Below, one piece after another: positions 1-5,942 of a stretch of 5,942 bases of DNA. Every line of letters begins with the position of its first letter. Position 1 is the stretch's first letter. Where the stretch lies: NCBI GenBank assembly GCA_003452655.1, contig DMNR01000105.1, positions 1 through 5,942 on the forward strand, in the 5' to 3' direction. The stretch is from Actinomycetota bacterium (GTDB taxonomy: Bacteria; Actinomycetota; Actinomycetes; S36-B12; UBA10799). The notes below the pieces were generated by a model that was not told the DNA's origin, searched no databases, and was given only the letters and a program-made list of their open reading frames with translations. Made by a program: the position numbers and the translations under genes.

Positions 1-470
1 GCCATTGAGTTGTTTCCCCCCGCTGTGTTCTCAATGAACACCGGGCACTCAAGATCCATCCGTTCGAACGTCTTGCGCCAATTCTCGAAACCGATCTGCG
101 GGTCATCGTCCTTCGTGACGTGGCCACCGTGGACGATGACACCAGCGGCACCGATCGAGGCTGCGGCACTAACTTGCTGCTGCAAGATCTTGCGGCTTGG
201 GATCCGGATTCGGTTGTTGCTCGTCGCCACGTTGATCACGTAGGGCGCGTGAATGTAAATCCGCACGTTCGCCGCTTCGGCAGCTGCCTTCAATCCCTCG
301 GCACCATCGGGATGCGGGAACTGCGGTCCCTTCCATCCTTGCGGGTCGCCCAGGAAGAACTGGATGCAATCGGCGCCGATCTCAGCGGCCTGACCAATGG
401 GGTCGTCCTGGCCAACATGGCCACCGAACAAACGTGGAAGCTTCGTCACGGTGATCAGAGTACGCCGCAT
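1..470 (-). CDS. nfo: Deoxyribonuclease IV (AP endonuclease, Nfo family), N-terminal half
   Basis: This is a base-excision repair enzyme of the cytoplasm. It cuts the DNA backbone 5' of abasic sites with a three-metal (zinc) centre in a TIM barrel. The minus-strand frame is open from 470 to the left edge and gives 156 residues of a family that usually has about 280; the C-terminal half lies outside the window. Seen directly (numbered from the ATG at 470): LFGGHVGQDDP at about 14-24, FFLGDPQGWKGP at about 38-49, IHAPYVIN with His74, VHGGH with His114, and IENTAGG with Glu147. By eye these match metal ligands His69, His109 and Glu145 of E. coli Nfo. The other ligands are beyond the edge. The start is not settled: in-frame ATGs lie at 539, 521 and 470, and a GTG at 449. 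None has a clear Shine-Dalgarno. The GTG at 449 fits a leaderless promoter and the short N-terminus usual in the family, so residues 1-7 may not be translated. The gene is divergent from the femX-like gene. Confidence 0.95.
   Translation of the reverse strand, partial: MRRTLITVTKLPRLFGGHVGQDDPIGQAAEIGADCIQFFLGDPQGWKGPQFPHPDGAEGLKAAAEAANVRIYIHAPYVINVATSNNRIRIPSRKILQQQVSAAASIGAAGVIVHGGHVTKDDDPQIGFENWRKTFERMDLECPVFIENTAGGNNSM
457..462 (-). promoter_or_regulatory. Possible -10 element for nfo (leaderless start at 449)
   Basis: On the minus strand TACTCT fits the actinobacterial -10 pattern TAnnnT. Seven bases separate it from a GTG at 449-447 that is in frame with nfo, which would put the transcript start on the first base of the start codon. 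Leaderless mRNAs of this kind are common in actinobacteria. I see no good -35 hexamer 16-19 bases upstream, so this rests on the -10 and its spacing alone. If real, translation begins at 449, not at the ATG at 470. Confidence 0.35.
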
Positions 471-520
471 CGATTCGAGGCACGTGGACGTCGCTGCCCA
501 CCCGGAGCCGGCCGCCGACA

Positions 521-526
521 TAGGCT
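521..526 (+). promoter_or_regulatory. Possible -10 element for the femX-racemase-GT-C operon
   Basis: TAGGCT fits TAnnnT and ends six bases before the GTG start of the femX-like gene at 533. Transcription would start at or next to the GTG itself, giving a leaderless message. No Shine-Dalgarno is visible before that GTG, which agrees with this. I find no convincing -35 hexamer. The element would serve all three plus-strand genes, since no other promoter is apparent in the short gaps between them. Confidence 0.35.
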
Positions 527-532
527 GCGCAG

Positions 533-1723
533 GTGCCATTGACCGTCAAGCCGATCTCAGCAGCCGAACACCTGGCGTTCATTGCGCAGCAGCCACGCGC
601 CTCATTCCTGCAGATACCGTCCTGGGCCGGGGTGAAGGCCGAGTGGGGAAACCTGTCTCTGGGCTGGTTTGACGGCCCCGATTTGATCGGCGTCGGCCTC
701 GTCCTGACCCGCCAAGTCCCAAAGCTGAAGAACTTCCTCGCGTACCTGCCCGAAGGGCCAGTCTTGCCATGGGGCAGCGGTTCGCCCTCAACGGCCGAAC
801 TCCTGCCTCCGATGCTTGCCTATCTGAAATCAGCGGGCGCATTCATGGTGAAGATGGGCCCGACCGTTCCTGTACGCAGCTGGAGCGCCACGACTCTCAA
901 AGACGCAATCGCCGAGGGCAACGCCAGCAGACTCCGCGACGTCGCACCGGACGAAACCTACGACACCGGACTGCAGCTGATCGAGCAGCTGCACGCAGCC
1001 GGATGGACCCAGCAGCCCGATACGGGCGCTGGCTTCGGCGACGTCCAGCCGCGCTATGTCTTCCAGATCCCGTTGGCGGGGCGCTCCGTCGATGATGTCT
1101 TCGCCGGCTTCAACCAGCTGTGGCGTCGCAACGTTCGCAAGGCCGAGAAGCTCGGTGTCACCGTCGAACGGGCAGACCGCGACGGTCTGGCAGAGTTTCA
1201 TCCGATCTACGTGGAGACCGCTGCCCGCGATGGATTTGTGCCTCGCGGGCTGCCCTACTTCCAGCGTATGTGGGACGCGATGACTGCCGAGGACCCTGAT
1301 CGAATCCGCTTGTACCTTGCCCGCCACGATGGCGCCGTGCTCGCCGGAACAACGATGGTGACGGTCGGAGATCACGCCTGGTACTCCTACGGTGCATCAG
1401 CAGACGTCGGTCGCGAAGTTCGCCCGTCCAACGCAATCCAGTGGCAGATGATCAAGGATGCGATCGACGACGGCGACTCCGTGTATGACCTGCGGGGCAT
1501 CAGCGACACGTTGGACGAGTCGGATCCGCTGTTCGGCTTGATTCGTTTCAAACTTGGAACGGGCGGCCAAGCCGTGGAATACGTTGGCGAATGGGACTAC
1601 GCATTACGCCCAGCGCTGGCGAAGGCCTTCAACGTCTATCTGCGACGTGGGGCGATCAAGCAGTCGGTGACGGGACGCATCAAACGGCCGGGCAAGGCGT
1701 CGGCCGACGCCAGTTCGAAGTAA
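533..1723 (+). CDS. femX: FemX-like lipid II:aminoacyl (glycyl/alanyl) transferase, FemABX family
   Basis: Enzymes of this family use aminoacyl-tRNA to attach the first bridge amino acid to the stem peptide of the lipid-linked peptidoglycan precursor, at the inner face of the membrane. The product has 396 residues, close to the 350-420 usual for the family, and has no signal peptide or membrane segment. Seen directly: an N-terminal FLQIPSWAGVKAEWG block at about 25-39; YLPEGPVLPWG at about 71-81; a basic WRRNVRKAEKLGV stretch at about 197-209; and YDLRGI followed by GLIRFKLGTGG and YVGEWDYAL at about 318-358. The RFKxGxGG motif near the C-terminus is typical of FemABX proteins with two GNAT-like domains. 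The start is a GTG with no Shine-Dalgarno. It is first in a three-gene operon and divergent from nfo. The amino acid added cannot be read from the sequence; glycine would fit Streptomyces-like walls (LL-diaminopimelate plus Gly), alanine or serine other actinobacteria. A paralogue for another bridge position or a VanK-like role is possible. Confidence 0.88.
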   Translation: MPLTVKPISAAEHLAFIAQQPRASFLQIPSWAGVKAEWGNLSLGWFDGPDLIGVGLVLTRQVPKLKNFLAYLPEGPVLPWGSGSPSTAELLPPMLAYLKSAGAFMVKMGPTVPVRSWSATTLKDAIAEGNASRLRDVAPDETYDTGLQLIEQLHAAGWTQQPDTGAGFGDVQPRYVFQIPLAGRSVDDVFAGFNQLWRRNVRKAEKLGVTVERADRDGLAEFHPIYVETAARDGFVPRGLPYFQRMWDAMTAEDPDRIRLYLARHDGAVLAGTTMVTVGDHAWYSYGASADVGREVRPSNAIQWQMIKDAIDDGDSVYDLRGISDTLDESDPLFGLIRFKLGTGGQAVEYVGEWDYALRPALAKAFNVYLRRGAIKQSVTGRIKRPGKASADASSK

Positions 1724-1725
1724 GC

Positions 1726-1731
1726 AAGGGG
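1726..1731 (+). promoter_or_regulatory. Ribosome binding site of the racemase-like gene
   Basis: AAGGGG lies ten bases before the ATG at 1742, just after the femX stop codon. It is the only clear Shine-Dalgarno among the gene starts in the window. It supports 1742 as the start and separate ribosome entry within the operon. Confidence 0.6.
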
Positions 1732-1741
1732 CATTGATTCG

Positions 1742-3031
1742 ATGACATTCAGCCTTCACGTTGACGGTGACCGTTGGCGTCAACACTTGGCCAAGGTCCG
1801 TGATGAGGTTCGCGAGTCGCTCCACAATGGCCGCGCAGGGGCGCGCTTCGGCGACATCGTTCCGGTTGCCAAAGGCAACGGCTACGGCTTCGGCATCGCG
1901 AACCTCGCCGTAGAGTCCACTCGCCTTGGTCTCGACCGACTGGCAGTCGGAACTCCCCACGAAGCAGCCGTCGCCGCCGCCTACTTCCCTGGCCAGATCC
2001 TCGTCATGCAGCCGTGGGATCCGCGCGACGTGATCGCAGCGGAAGTCTGGGACTTCATTGAGACCCGCGACTTCGCAAGCCGCGTGCTGCGCACGGTCGC
2101 CAGCGTCGAGGCACTCCACGGACTGGCGACCACCGGCCTGTCCGGAGCATCGCCAGAACGACCGGTTCAGATCGTCATCGAGGGACTCACCTCAATGCGG
2201 CGCTTTGGACTCGCAGAGCCCGATCTCGATGCCCTCCTCGCCGACGATGCAATCCGCGAGGCACTGCGCACGCGGCGAATCGATCTCCAAGGCCTCGCGC
2301 TGCACTTGCCACTCGTTCAGCCGTTAGCCCCGCATGTGGAAACCCTCGAGTCGGAGTTCCACGACACCAATGTCACGCCGACGCTCGCCAGCGACGCCAG
2401 CGGCCGCGTGAAGGAAGCTTGGTCGTGGACGCTGACCTGGATTCGCGCGCTTGGCTCCTTGGAAGACGCTGGTTGCATGCTCACCGACGATGCCGCCGCA
2501 GTGTGGGCATCCCACCTCGACGATGAGGAGCTGCGCCAACTCCGAAGCGCGGTTCCGGAGATTCCCTTGCGGGTCCGAATCGGAACTCGTTTGTGGCTCG
2601 GCGACCACGAGGCAATGCACGCACGAGGAACCGTCCTGGCGGTTCACCAAGTCGCCAAGGGACGCGCAGTCGGATACCGGCAACGGCGTGCGCCAAAGGA
2701 CGGTCTGCTGGTCGTCGTCGGAGGTGGAACCAGTCATGGCGTTGCGCTCGAAGCGCCGTCACCCGCTTCTTCTCTGCGACAACGAGCGGTGGCAGCCGGT
2801 ACCGGTGCACTTGAAGCATCCGGGCGGGCCCGGTCACCGTTTACGTGGGACGGCAAGCGGCGCTGGTTTGCGGAGCCGCCACATATGCAGGTATCGATGC
2901 TGTGGTTGTCCGCAGATGACGTACGCCTCGCAGTGGGCAAGGGTGGGCGAGTCCCGGCCGTCGGCGACGAGATCGATTGCCGCGTGCGCCACACCACGTC
3001 TGCCTTTGATCGAATCGTTGGGCTGGACTAA
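1742..3031 (+). CDS. Diverged alanine racemase-like PLP-dependent protein (fold type III)
   Basis: The product has 429 residues, against about 370 for ordinary alanine racemases. It has the two parts of the family: an N-terminal PLP-binding barrel (about 5-265) and a C-terminal beta domain (about 275-429). Seen directly: PVAKGNGYGFG at 41-51 with Lys44 as the likely PLP lysine and Tyr48; MRRFG at 152-156 (Arg154); His188 in LHLPL; RIGTRLWLG from Arg279; Tyr312 in VGYRQ. By eye these match Lys39, Tyr43, Arg136, His166, Arg219 and Tyr265 of the Geobacillus enzyme, so the catalytic Lys/Tyr pair is kept. The usual CMDQ motif is replaced by HMQVSM (381-386), the usual C-terminal Tyr (354) by Phe422, and about 23 extra residues lie between Tyr312 and residue 381. 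It sits 18 bases after femX and 5 before the GT-C gene, so it probably serves wall synthesis. It may racemise alanine or another amino acid, or be a specialised paralogue beside a standard alr elsewhere. Substrate and activity are not shown. Confidence 0.8.
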   Translation: MTFSLHVDGDRWRQHLAKVRDEVRESLHNGRAGARFGDIVPVAKGNGYGFGIANLAVESTRLGLDRLAVGTPHEAAVAAAYFPGQILVMQPWDPRDVIAAEVWDFIETRDFASRVLRTVASVEALHGLATTGLSGASPERPVQIVIEGLTSMRRFGLAEPDLDALLADDAIREALRTRRIDLQGLALHLPLVQPLAPHVETLESEFHDTNVTPTLASDASGRVKEAWSWTLTWIRALGSLEDAGCMLTDDAAAVWASHLDDEELRQLRSAVPEIPLRVRIGTRLWLGDHEAMHARGTVLAVHQVAKGRAVGYRQRRAPKDGLLVVVGGGTSHGVALEAPSPASSLRQRAVAAGTGALEASGRARSPFTWDGKRRWFAEPPHMQVSMLWLSADDVRLAVGKGGRVPAVGDEIDCRVRHTTSAFDRIVGLD

Positions 3032-3036
3032 CTCCA

Positions 3037-4452
3037 ATGTCCGATCCGACGGTGGTTGTTCCCACCCGGGATGATCCGGTCATTGCCGGTAGCGCAGAGC
3101 TAATCGGCGGCGACCTCGGTCGGCACGCGTACAGCAGTTGGCGCTTCTGGGGTCCACTGCCAATCCTCGTGTTGTTCGCAATCGGCGGGTTCACGCTAGG
3201 GCTGCTCAGCAAGCTGCCATGCACGCTCAGCGGGTGGCAGGATCCCGGCCGCTACACCCATCTGTGCTACTCCGACATTCCGCCGCTGTACAGCTTGCGC
3301 GGATTCGCCGACAACATGCTCCCGTACATCCAGAATCCGCTTCCGGGGCAGGAACAACTCGAGTACCCGGTGCTGACCGGACTGTTTATGACGGTCGCGA
3401 ACTGGATCACTCCACATGACGAGAACGGAACCTTGTGGTTCTTCTACGTCAACGCGGTGATGTTGGCGATCTGTCTCGTTATTGCCGTCGTCGCAACAGC
3501 CCTGACCGTCCGGCGTCGACCGTGGGACGCGGCGATGGTCGCGCTGGCACCCGGGACGATCCTGTGCGCCACGATCAACTGGGACCTGCTCGCTGTTGCG
3601 CTGACCGCAGTAGGAATGGCCCTGTGGGCACGGCGATATCCGACCTGGGCAGGCGTGGCGATCGGCGCGGCCGCAGCGGCGAAGTTTTATCCGCTGCTCC
3701 TACTCGGACCTCTACTCGTGCTGTGCTGGCGGGCACGGCGAATGAACGCCTTCGTCCGCGTTCTGGGCGGCGCGCTCGGTGCCTGGCTTCTGCTCAACGT
3801 GCCAGTCATGGTGATCAACTTCGACGGTTGGGTGCGCTTCTACAAGTTCAGCTCTGAGCGAGGCGAGGACTTCGGCTCGATCTGGCTACTGCTGACCAAC
3901 ATCGGCGCGGGACTGCCCGCGAGCGTGGTGAACAAGGTAGCGACTGGACTGTTCCTCGTGTTGTGCCTTGGGATTGCCGTGCTCGCACTGCGCACTACTC
4001 GGCGTCCTCGATTCGCGCAATTGGCGTTCCTGGTAATCGCAGCGTTCGTCATCACGAACAAGGTCTATTCGCCGCAATATGTCCTCTGGTTGATTCCGCT
4101 AGCCGCGATGGCACGTCCGCGTTGGCGCGACTTCCTGATCTGGCAGGTCGGTCAGGTGATCTACTTCGCCGCTATCTGGCTATACCTCGTCGGCTACACG
4201 AGCGAGAACAAGGGTTTGCCAATCGGCTGGTACAGCGTCTCGATCATCGTGGCGATCGCCTCCACCTGTTACTTCGGTGGCATGGTGATCCGCGACATGA
4301 TCCAACCCGAACACGATCCAGTTCGTACTGATCACTTCGTGGAAGACCGCGACGATCCCGGCGGAGGCGTCCTTGACGGAGCACCTGATCGGGGAGCTCG
4401 CGAGGCTGTCGCGGCCGCAGTCGATGAACCGACCGCTACGGCGTCGGCTTAA
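3037..4452 (+). CDS. Polytopic GT-C membrane glycosyltransferase, DUF2029/GT87 type (Rv0051-like)
   Basis: This is an integral membrane protein of 471 residues. The family transfers a sugar from a polyprenyl-phosphate donor to an envelope acceptor outside the membrane; acceptor and sugar are unknown here. An N-terminal tail (about 1-38) leads into a first membrane segment (about 39-59). An outside loop follows with Cys62, Cys77 and CYSDIPPLY, where Asp80 in the first outside loop is the candidate catalytic acid by analogy with GT-C enzymes such as PimE. EYPVLTG follows at 109-115. Hydrophobic segments lie near 134-157, 183-197, 202-230, 238-261, 300-319, 326-341, 346-358, 366-388 and 397-417, about 10-12 in all. 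KFYPLLLL (216-223) and KVYSPQYVLWL (342-352) are conserved-looking motifs. A hydrophilic, mostly acidic tail (418-471) ends the protein. The ATG is 5 bases after the racemase stop with no strong Shine-Dalgarno, suggesting translational coupling. The 3' end overlaps the opposing PBP gene by 17 bases. In M. tuberculosis the homologue Rv0051 follows ponA1 in the same direction; here the two genes converge. Confidence 0.82.
   Translation: MSDPTVVVPTRDDPVIAGSAELIGGDLGRHAYSSWRFWGPLPILVLFAIGGFTLGLLSKLPCTLSGWQDPGRYTHLCYSDIPPLYSLRGFADNMLPYIQNPLPGQEQLEYPVLTGLFMTVANWITPHDENGTLWFFYVNAVMLAICLVIAVVATALTVRRRPWDAAMVALAPGTILCATINWDLLAVALTAVGMALWARRYPTWAGVAIGAAAAAKFYPLLLLGPLLVLCWRARRMNAFVRVLGGALGAWLLLNVPVMVINFDGWVRFYKFSSERGEDFGSIWLLLTNIGAGLPASVVNKVATGLFLVLCLGIAVLALRTTRRPRFAQLAFLVIAAFVITNKVYSPQYVLWLIPLAAMARPRWRDFLIWQVGQVIYFAAIWLYLVGYTSENKGLPIGWYSVSIIVAIASTCYFGGMVIRDMIQPEHDPVRTDHFVEDRDDPGGGVLDGAPDRGAREAVAAAVDEPTATASA
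4429..4447. other. Hairpin with TACG tetraloop in the overlap of two convergent genes
   Basis: CCGAC-c-GC / TACG / GC-GTCGG forms a seven-base-pair stem with one bulged C. On the plus strand the loop reads UACG closed by C-G, a member of the very stable UNCG tetraloop class. It covers the end of the GT-C gene and the TAG stop of the PBP gene. No T-run follows on either strand, so it is not a standard intrinsic terminator. It might still slow transcription or protect 3' ends, or it may be a coincidence in GC-rich coding DNA. Confidence 0.3.
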
Positions 4453-5942
4453 CCGTCGGCTTCGGCTTGCTCGACGCAGACCCGGACGCTGACCCGGACG
4501 CTGAGGCTGAGCCGGATGGCTTGGCGCTTGGACTACCCGAACCACCTGAGGAACCGCTCGATCCCGAAGACGAACTCGACGGCTTCGATGACGGCGAGCT
4601 GGGGCGCGAGTAGTTGTAGTAGTCGTTGCCGTAGTCATTCGAGCCCTGGAAATCCTCGGTGTCCATGTCAGACATCGCCACGCTCATGTAGTCGGTCCAA
4701 ATGTGGGCTGGGTAATCGGCACCGTGGACTGATCCGCCGCCACCAGTTCCGTACAGCGAGATTGCATTGCCCTTGGAGTCCTGTTTGACCAGCATGACCG
4801 CAGTCGCAACCTGTGGCGTGTAACCGACGAACCAGGCGGACTTGTTGTTATCCGTAGTTCCCGTCTTGCCAGCTGCCGGTCGCCCAATCCCAGTTGCGGC
4901 ATATCCGGTTCCGTTGGTGACGACCTTCTGCAGTGCGTAGTTCACTTCGTCGGCGATCTCCGTGTCGAAAGCCCGCTGTTTGGTGGGGCTCAACTCGTAT
5001 TCGACAGTTCCGCCGCGCGCGATCTCTTTGATCGTGGTCGGCGCGACGCGTTCACCGCGGTTGGCGAAGGTGGCGTAGGCGCCGGCCATATCCATGGTGG
5101 TAGGCGAGGCAGTACCGAGAACGGTTGTTGGGTCTGCGCCCAGGCCAACCGTGTTCGCCGGCACGCCAGCCCGGATCGCGGATTCCTTGACCTTCTCCAC
5201 ACCGACCTTGCCTGCCATATCGACGAATACCGTGTTAACGGACTTTTCGGTGGCAGTCAGCAGGCTGATGTTGCCGTAGGAGACATTGCCTTCGTTCTTC
5301 AGCTTGTAACCGCGGATAGTGCGCGGGGAAGACCCATCCCACGTTGAGTCGAGCTCAATCCCGTCTTCGAATGCAGCAGCCAACGCAAAGGGCTTGAACG
5401 TTGATCCGGCAAGGCCAACGGCTTGATCAGCATTCGACAACTGGTTCTTCAGGTAGTCGGTGCCGCCATACATCGCGATGACCTCGCCGGTGTCCGTCTT
5501 GACTGAAGTCAACCCAATACGCAGGCCCTTCTCGTCGGAGACACCGCTGGCCTTGACGGCCTCAACCGCACCAGCTTGCGCATTCTTATCGAAGGTGGTG
5601 ACGATGCGGAATCCGCCGACGTTCAGATCATCTTCGCTGTATCCGCGGCGGACCATCTCGCGTTGGACGGATTCCAGCAGGTAGCCATTGGTTCCCGCCA
5701 GGTAGTTCTTCGCCGACTTGGCCTTCTGGAACTTCGGGTACTTGGCTGCCTTCGCCTCAGCCTGCGTGATCCAACCCTTCTGGACCATGCCGTCGAGCAC
5801 GTACTTGTAGCGAGCCTGCAGCTTGTCTTGGTTGGTGTCTGGGTCGAAGCCACTGGGGGCCTGGATGATCGCTGCTAGCGCCGCAGACTCACTGAGCGTC
5901 AGCTTGCTAGCAGGCTTCCCGAAGTACGCCTGCGAAGCCGTT
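4436..5942 (-). CDS. ponA: Bifunctional class A penicillin-binding protein (GT51 end plus transpeptidase), N-terminus beyond the window
   Basis: This is a membrane-anchored enzyme that polymerises glycan strands and cross-links peptides outside the membrane. The frame is open to the right edge and gives 501 residues, so the N-terminal tail, membrane anchor and first part of the glycosyltransferase domain are missing. Seen directly (numbered from the edge): TASQAYFGK and LTLSESAALAAIIQAPSGFDP, the typical end of GT51, within about 1-36, with the rest of that domain to about 75; a linker with FRIVTTFD; then the transpeptidase with all three motifs: STFK (nucleophile Ser180, codon 5402-5404; Lys183), SVN (Ser234-Asn236, 5234-5242) and KTG (359-361, 4859-4867). 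An acidic, Tyr-rich stretch precedes a 57-residue tail (445-501, coded by 4439-4609) rich in Ser, Gly, Ala, Pro and Lys. There are no PASTA repeats, so it resembles mycobacterial PonA1 more than PonA2. A GTG at 5800 is internal, not the start. The gene converges on the GT-C gene, with which it shares 17 bases. Confidence 0.95.
   Translation of the reverse strand, partial: TASQAYFGKPASKLTLSESAALAAIIQAPSGFDPDTNQDKLQARYKYVLDGMVQKGWITQAEAKAAKYPKFQKAKSAKNYLAGTNGYLLESVQREMVRRGYSEDDLNVGGFRIVTTFDKNAQAGAVEAVKASGVSDEKGLRIGLTSVKTDTGEVIAMYGGTDYLKNQLSNADQAVGLAGSTFKPFALAAAFEDGIELDSTWDGSSPRTIRGYKLKNEGNVSYGNISLLTATEKSVNTVFVDMAGKVGVEKVKESAIRAGVPANTVGLGADPTTVLGTASPTTMDMAGAYATFANRGERVAPTTIKEIARGGTVEYELSPTKQRAFDTEIADEVNYALQKVVTNGTGYAATGIGRPAAGKTGTTDNNKSAWFVGYTPQVATAVMLVKQDSKGNAISLYGTGGGGSVHGADYPAHIWTDYMSVAMSDMDTEDFQGSNDYGNDYYNYSRPSSPSSKPSSSSSGSSGSSGGSGSPSAKPSGSASASGSASGSASSKPKPTVKPTP
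4479..4502. repeat. Tandem 12-base repeat (two copies) in the PBP tail
   Basis: The unit GACCCGGACGCT (plus strand) occurs twice head to tail. On the minus strand it encodes the register Ser-Ala-Ser-Gly of the PBP tail. A second pair of nine-base copies, CGTCGGCTT at 4442-4450 and 4454-4462, has the same 12-base spacing and codes the Lys-Pro-Thr repeats at the very end. The in-frame period of four codons suggests growth by slippage. Confidence 0.7.

Noticed and set aside
481..486. CACGTG palindrome between nfo and femX, near the expected -35 position of nfo
   Set aside because: A single six-base palindrome is likely by chance and has no second copy or longer symmetrical site around it.
120..542. 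140-residue plus-strand open frame at the left end
   Set aside because: The opposite strand encodes an unmistakable Nfo with metal-ligand motifs; the plus-strand frame has none.
830..1375. 181-residue open frame on the minus strand inside the femX-like gene
   Set aside because: It has no recognisable domain and lies wholly antisense to a clear FemABX protein; long antisense frames are expected in GC-rich coding DNA.
1604..2119. 171-residue minus-strand open frame across the femX/racemase junction
   Set aside because: It has no family resemblance, and it is antisense to two well-supported genes with a good ribosome binding site between them.
2451..3074. 207-residue plus-strand open frame overlapping the racemase-like gene in another frame
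   Set aside because: Its composition is rich in Arg, Ser and Cys without motifs, whereas the overlapping frame carries the racemase C-terminal domain motifs.
4180..4638. 152-residue minus-strand open frame starting with a Thr run and then Arg-rich
   Set aside because: It is a shifted reading of the repetitive PBP tail and the antisense of the GT-C gene, so its low complexity comes from the tail repeats.
5723..5800. GTG at 5800 as the start of the PBP
   Set aside because: The frame continues upstream with typical GT51 sequence (TASQAYFGK, LTLSES) to the window edge, so the real start is outside.

Overview
The window looks like chromosomal DNA of an actinobacterium (Actinomycetota). It is GC-rich (roughly 60% by eye), and its genes are tightly packed and GC-biased at third codon positions. 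The deoxyribonuclease IV has the GGHVGQDDP / FLGDPQGW signature that I know from actinobacterial Nfo proteins. The gene set also resembles a cell-wall neighbourhood known from Streptomyces and Mycobacterium (FemX, an alanine-racemase-like protein, an Rv0051-type GT-C membrane protein, and a PonA1-type PBP). I cannot assign a genus.

Layout. At the left end, on the minus strand, is the N-terminal half of deoxyribonuclease IV (nfo), cut by the window edge. A short divergent region separates it from a plus-strand operon of three genes. These are a FemX-like tRNA-dependent peptidoglycan bridge ligase (533-1723), a diverged two-domain alanine-racemase-like PLP protein (1742-3031) and a polytopic DUF2029/GT87-type GT-C membrane protein (3037-4452). 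The gaps inside the operon are 18 and 5 bases. From the right edge, on the minus strand, comes a bifunctional class A penicillin-binding protein (4436-5942, N-terminus missing). It has the end of its GT51 domain, a complete transpeptidase domain and a Ser/Gly/Ala/Pro/Lys-rich tail. Its 3' end overlaps the 3' end of the membrane-protein gene by 17 bases.

How they fit together. Three or four of the five genes point to cell-envelope building. FemX would add the first bridge amino acid to the lipid-linked peptidoglycan precursor. The racemase-like protein may handle alanine or another amino acid for the same wall. The GT-C protein would transfer a sugar from a polyprenyl donor outside the membrane. 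The PBP polymerises and cross-links the glycan. Nfo repairs abasic sites and seems to be only a divergent neighbour. No gene-free stretch exceeds about 100 bases. I see no RNA gene, mobile element or CRISPR array. This is mostly a conserved housekeeping region. The points worth a second look are the diverged racemase, the convergent gene overlap with a hairpin inside it, possible back-to-back leaderless promoters, and the slippage-prone PBP tail.
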